Shown one piece after another: positions 60,714 to 64,000 of a stretch of 64,000 nt of DNA (position 1 is its first letter; each line of letters starts with the position of its first letter). Source of the DNA: Myxococcales bacterium (GTDB taxonomy: Bacteria > Myxococcota_A > Polyangia > Polyangiales > Polyangiaceae); NCBI GenBank assembly GCA_025359105.1, contig JANYHK010000017.1:1-64000 (forward strand), written 5' to 3'. A model generated the notes under the pieces. It was not told the DNA's origin and ran no database searches. It worked only from the letters and a program-made list of their open reading frames with translations. Position numbers and translations under genes: made by a program.

Positions 60714-61421
60714 GTGGCGCGAGGCCTGCTCGAGCGACTGGGTGACCTCGGCACCGCCGCCCAGGCGACGATCCCCGGATTTTACGCCTGGGCTGTGACC
60801 GTCGCGCCGGCCGCGTGGTCGCGTGGCGCTCCGCTCCTGGCGAAGGTCATCGCGTGCATGGGGCTCGCGAGCCTCGTGGCGGCGATCGTGCTCGAGCGCC
60901 GCTGGCCGCGCTACGCCCGCCCCGTCTCGGTGTGGGGCCTCGTGTCGACGAGCGCGCTCGTCTGGGCCCTCGCGCCCGCCGCGCTCCTTCCGAGCCGCAT
61001 CGACGCGGCGCGCGGCGTCGCGGGCATGATCGGCTGGGGCCTCTTCGCGCTGGCCTCCGCGGCACCCGCCCTCCCGCGCGACGCCGAGCCCGCCCGCATC
61101 GTCGACGGCGCTCCGCTGCGCCCGCGGTCGAAAATCCCGCGCGGCGACGCGTGGTTCATCGGCGCCGGGACGCTGATGGCCGTCGGTCTGCAGACCGTGG
61201 GCTGGAGCGTCGTCGTCCCCGAGCGCGCGCTCCTGGTCCGGCTCGTCGCCCTCGCCTCGGGGCTCGCCGTCATCGGCGCCGCCACGCAGATCGCGCTGGG
61301 CCGCCACAGCCGGCGCGTTCGTCCGACGCGTCGCGTGCGCGCTCGCCGCTCGCTCCCCGCCTTCGTCGGCCTGTGCGTCGTCGCCGCGATCGGCCTCGTG
61401 CTTTTCCTCGCGGGCCGCTGA
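60714..61421 (+). CDS. Membrane protein, 235 aa
   Basis: About five or six membrane helices (for example LAKVIACMGLASLVAAIVL, VWGLVSTSALVWALAPAALL, WFIGAGTLMAVGLQTVGW, FVGLCVVAAIGLVLFLAG). The middle has a hydrophilic loop of about 30 residues. GTG start. No family recognised. Confidence 0.7.
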   Translation: MARGLLERLGDLGTAAQATIPGFYAWAVTVAPAAWSRGAPLLAKVIACMGLASLVAAIVLERRWPRYARPVSVWGLVSTSALVWALAPAALLPSRIDAARGVAGMIGWGLFALASAAPALPRDAEPARIVDGAPLRPRSKIPRGDAWFIGAGTLMAVGLQTVGWSVVVPERALLVRLVALASGLAVIGAATQIALGRHSRRVRPTRRVRARRSLPAFVGLCVVAAIGLVLFLAGR

Positions 61422-61439
61422 CGGTAGAGTAGAGGCTGC

Positions 61440-61613
61440 ATGCAAGCCTTCGACGTCGTGGCCGCGCTGCTCGTCGTTCTCGCCGTCGTCGCCTTCGCGG
61501 TCGGTAACTCCGCGCTCGCGCGCGCCGAGGACATCCACGCCGTCTACTGGCTCGTCGTCGGCGTCGTCTCGATGCGCGCGGCCGTCCAGCTCGCGAGGCC
61601 CGGCGCAGCATGA
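61440..61613 (+). CDS. Very small membrane protein, 57 aa
   Basis: ATG 61440 to TGA 61613. One or two hydrophobic helices (VVAALLVVLAVVAFAVG and VYWLVVGVVSM) separated by ARAEDIHA. Its TGA overlaps the ATG of the next gene. It lies within a chain of coupled genes. Too short to appear in many gene lists. Confidence 0.55.
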   Translation: MQAFDVVAALLVVLAVVAFAVGNSALARAEDIHAVYWLVVGVVSMRAAVQLARPGAA

Positions 61614-62515
61614 GGCGACTCGCGTGGCTGCTCGTCCTCGCCGCCTGCGGCCACGACGCGCCGCCGCCGAAGGAGCACGCCGCAGAGCTCGGAGGCGGCG
61701 TCGTCGCGCGCGTCGGGAGCGAGCCCATCCTCGCGTCCCTCGTCGGCGACGTCGCGCGCGCGCAAGGGATCGCTCCGCGCGCGGCGATGGACGGGCTCGT
61801 CGACGAGACGCTCGCCGCGCAGGGCGGCCTCGCCGCCGGAATCGACGGTGAGCCGTCCGTGGGCTGGCCTATCGTCGCCGCGAAAGCCCGGGCGACCGCG
61901 GCGCACCTGCGCGACGATTCTGCCGGGCAAGGCCCACCGACGGACGCCGAGATCGCCGAGCTCACCGCGCGGCACTGGCGCCAGCTCGACCTCCCCGAGG
62001 GCATCCGCGTCGTCCACGCGATCGCGCTCTACGCGAGCAAGCGCTCCCCCGAGAACGACGCGGCCGTGAAGCTCACCGCCGATCGCCTCGCGGCCGCCGT
62101 CGCCCGGGCGACGACCCAGGCCGAGTTCGAGTCGCTCGCGGGCGCCGTGACGCCGGACGGCAAGGTCAAGACCAAGGTGGAGGCCCTCGTCTTCGCCGTC
62201 GATGGTCGCTCCCTCGAGACCAACGGAGAAATTCAGGCGAGCTTCGTGTCGGCCGCCGCCGCGCTCCACACCCCCGGCGCCAAGGCGCGCGCCGAGTCCA
62301 GCTACGGCCTGCACGTGATCCAGCTCATCGAGCGCCTTCCGGAGCACCGCCTCCCGCTGGAGGAGCGTCGCTCGCTCCTCGCGGCCGAGGCCCTGTCCTT
62401 CCGCGGTCGCAAGGCATACGAGGCCACCCTCGCCGACCTCCGCAAGCGCTATCCCGTTCAGATCTCGACGGCGGCCGACGCGCTCATGCAGACGGTCACC
62501 CTCGCGCAGCCATGA
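61610..62515 (+). CDS. Parvulin-like (SurA/PpiC-type) lipoprotein, 301 aa
   Basis: Lipobox LAACG near residue 12, N-terminal chaperone helices, then a region (about 115-275) with VRVVHAIALY, EFESLAGAVTPDGKVKTK and a final YGLHVIQLIERLPEHRLP typical of PpiC rotamase folds. Periplasmic chaperone or peptidyl-prolyl isomerase; activity not certain. Confidence 0.75.
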   Translation: MRRLAWLLVLAACGHDAPPPKEHAAELGGGVVARVGSEPILASLVGDVARAQGIAPRAAMDGLVDETLAAQGGLAAGIDGEPSVGWPIVAAKARATAAHLRDDSAGQGPPTDAEIAELTARHWRQLDLPEGIRVVHAIALYASKRSPENDAAVKLTADRLAAAVARATTQAEFESLAGAVTPDGKVKTKVEALVFAVDGRSLETNGEIQASFVSAAAALHTPGAKARAESSYGLHVIQLIERLPEHRLPLEERRSLLAAEALSFRGRKAYEATLADLRKRYPVQISTAADALMQTVTLAQP

Positions 62516-63234
62516 GCCCGGAGAGCCGGGGCACCGCGCCGCCTCGCGACACCGAGGCGAGCCCGTTCGCGACGATCCTCGCCGAGCTCCTCGCCCGCAT
62601 ACCCGGCTCCATAGGTGGCTCGCTCGTGGACAGCGAAGGCGAATGTGTAGACTACACGGGAGCCGCGGATCCCTACGATTTGAAGGTCGCCGCCGCCCAT
62701 TTTTCGATCGTGCTCGCCGAGGCCGCGCGCCTCCTCGGGCCTCTCGGCTCGCCACGCACGATCGTCGTGCGCTGCTCCATGAGGACGTTCCTCGTTCACG
62801 CGCTCCCGGGAGGCTACGCGCTCATCCTGGTCGTCCGCCCTCGCGCCGGCTTCGTCTCGGCAGCCCGGGCCCTCGGCCTTTGCGAGCGCGCCCTCGCGCT
62901 CGAGGCGGGATGGCCTGCGCCGCCGGGGCCGTACTGGCACCCCGTTCGCGTGGAGTGCCGCGCCCGCCGCCCGGTGCGTCTGAGCGCGCGATCCCTCGGC
63001 GTCGGCGCGGCCGCCGGAAACGCCGTGCAAGCCCGCGGCTCCGGCGCGCCGCGCATGCATGCGGTGGAAGTCCTCGGCGCCCTCGTCCTCGCCGACGCCC
63101 GCGAGCGCGGCTTCCGCGTACGGCTGGATTCCGGCGTCGAGCTCACCGTCGTTCGCGAGGCGGGTGGCTTCTGGTACGCCGACGAGCCCATCCCGACGGC
63201 GAGCGCGCGCGAAAACCCCGTCGCTAACCGTTGA
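62512..63234 (+). CDS. Roadblock/LC7-domain protein, 240 aa
   Basis: The first about 110 residues (ILAELLARIPGSIGGSLVDSEGECVDYTG) match a roadblock/LC7 fold, often partnered with MglA-type GTPases in myxobacteria. The rest is a beta-rich unknown domain. It overlaps the previous gene (ATGA) and is the last gene before the rRNA leader region. Confidence 0.65.
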   Translation: MSPESRGTAPPRDTEASPFATILAELLARIPGSIGGSLVDSEGECVDYTGAADPYDLKVAAAHFSIVLAEAARLLGPLGSPRTIVVRCSMRTFLVHALPGGYALILVVRPRAGFVSAARALGLCERALALEAGWPAPPGPYWHPVRVECRARRPVRLSARSLGVGAAAGNAVQARGSGAPRMHAVEVLGALVLADARERGFRVRLDSGVELTVVREAGGFWYADEPIPTASARENPVANR

Positions 63235-63291
63235 AAATCGCCCTCTTTTCCCATTCGCCACCAAATCGAACGCAGCGCGCCATTTTCCATG

Positions 63292-63319
63292 TTGACTCTC
63301 CCTGCGTCCTGACTAGATT
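63292..63319 (+). promoter_or_regulatory. Sigma70-type promoter P1
   Basis: TTGACT, 16-base spacer, TAGATT. It is the most upstream of three similar sites. Confidence 0.5.
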
Positions 63320-63396
63320 CCGCGCTCCCCGGCGGTTGGTGTTCCAGCGCTCGGCCAGGGATGACACCCGAAGAGGCAAGTGCTTCCAAGGGGTTA

Positions 63397-63416
63397 TGTG
63401 AACAACCTGTGGACAA
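63397..63416 (-). promoter_or_regulatory. Two DnaA-box-like sites, 11 bases apart
   Basis: On the minus strand, TTGTTCACA (63397-63405) and TTGTCCACA (63408-63416). Both fit the TTGTNCACA form used in GC-rich bacteria. They are one helical turn apart and in the same orientation. Confidence 0.5.
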
Positions 63417-63537
63417 GGTTGAGAGTTCCTGGGGGGCGTCGTCGTTACGCCGCGGAACATCTCCCCTTTTCGGCCACCCGCCCGTCGCTCTCCCTTGTGG
63501 AGACCTCGGGGAACGGGTACCGAAGGCTCCCGGCGGC

Positions 63538-63566
63538 TTGACCGTCCTCGAGCGCGTTACTAAGGT
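63538..63566 (+). promoter_or_regulatory. Sigma70-type promoter P2
   Basis: TTGACC, 17-base spacer, TAAGGT. Identical hexamers and spacing to P3. Confidence 0.6.
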
Positions 63567-63674
63567 TGGTCCTCGACGCGAGCTTCCCGGGCATCGGCCC
63601 TCGGACTCCTTCGAGGATTCGCTCCTCGGCAGCCCGCCATCCCTCGCCTTTCTGCGCGGGCGGCGCGGCGACCG

Positions 63675-63732
63675 AAAAAAAGAAGAGCGAATCAAAAATA
63701 ACGTTGACCAGTCTCTGGGCGCTGACTAAGGT
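63675..63732 (+). promoter_or_regulatory. Sigma70-type promoter P3 with A/T-rich UP-like region
   Basis: TTGACC (63704-63709), 17-base spacer, TAAGGT (63727-63732). The 30 bases upstream (63675-63703) are A-rich, unusual here, and fit an UP element. Confidence 0.65.
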
Positions 63733-63831
63733 TCGCGTCCCCAACAACGAAACAGCACCTACATCGGTGCCGCTTCGCGGTTGAGCCCTGGCCGGGCCAT
63801 GTCTTCATGGCTCACAAGCTCGGGCGCCTCG

Positions 63832-63847
63832 GTCCTTGAAAACTGAA
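63832..63847 (+). promoter_or_regulatory. boxA-like antitermination element
   Basis: GTCCTTGAAAACTGAAT resembles the boxA/leader sequence (CTTTGAAAACTGAAT) ahead of many 16S genes. It lies 100 bases after promoter P3. Confidence 0.55.
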
Positions 63848-64000
63848 TCGTACGCTCACTTGGTGAAAAACCAGAGTGGGCTCCCGGAGAGCACGAGGAA
63901 GGCATTGCCTTTCGAAGTGACTCTCCAACATCGCAGCGAGCTTAAGCGCGCGCTGCGGTGGTTTCGAAACAGAAATTCAGAGAGCCGACCGAAGGGGTCA

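Larger units (their letters stand above)
63235..64000 (+). other. Promoter and leader region of a probable rRNA operon
   Basis: No protein gene is seen in 766 bases. It holds DnaA-like boxes, three tandem promoters and a boxA-like sequence. 16S rRNA sequence (AGAGTTTGAT) is not reached, so the gene itself is inferred to begin just beyond the window. Confidence 0.6.

Overview
The window is about 64 kb of very GC-rich chromosomal DNA. It suggests a Myxococcota bacterium of the Polyangia type; this is an inference from the base composition, frequent GTG/TTG starts, many Cys-rich or DGG-linker lipoproteins, MopE-like Asp-rich motifs, FHA and histidine-kinase genes, and an atp cluster with an unusual c-subunit leader. 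No 16S sequence lies inside the window to confirm it. Layout: (1) 1-6536 is part of an integrated phage or phage-satellite-like element on the minus strand. It abuts the 3' end of a tRNA-Arg(UCG) gene (6537-6610) and carries a replication module: HTH proteins, an ERCC4-type nuclease, a primase-polymerase and a VapE-type helicase. Small coupled genes and a probable virion-type protein follow, and the last gene runs off the left edge. No integrase is visible. (2) 6716-11788 holds secreted or lipoprotein genes (alpha/alpha-toroid, VWA, PHM-like copper protein), a methyltransferase and a shortened ArsR-like regulator. (3) 11828-25807 is the most interesting block: a probable synthase-dependent exopolysaccharide locus. 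A five-gene minus operon with start/stop overlaps at every junction (GT2 synthase, histidine kinase, stand-alone receiver, 1211-residue membrane-anchored HEAT protein, alpha/alpha-barrel lipoprotein) is divergent from a TPR/beta-barrel outer-membrane protein. Two related polysaccharide-deacetylase-like lipoproteins flank it, one with a degenerate metal site. (4) 25834-34134 has two tandem Ser/Gly/Thr-repeat lipoproteins, a DPM1-like glycosyltransferase, a GAF histidine kinase, an L,D-transpeptidase and an ABC1/UbiB kinase. (5) 34145-36152 is the F0 cluster (two AtpI/AtpZ-like proteins, a and c subunits), ending at a strong intrinsic terminator. (6) 36226-47193 mixes an outer-membrane protein, Uma2, RNase PH and RdgB, an NtrB-like kinase, an Fe-S CCG oxidoreductase, a PanE-like reductase, an RHH-FHA protein and a HEAT-like lipoprotein. 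(7) 47460-63234 carries ftsK, a beta-propeller protein, a PilZ-like protein, two coupled CPA2 antiporters, pepA, ttcA, and a small chain including a parvulin-like lipoprotein and a roadblock protein. (8) 63235-64000 has no gene. It looks like the promoter and leader region of an rRNA operon: three tandem sigma70-type promoters, a boxA-like element and two DnaA-box-like sites, with 16S expected just beyond the right edge.
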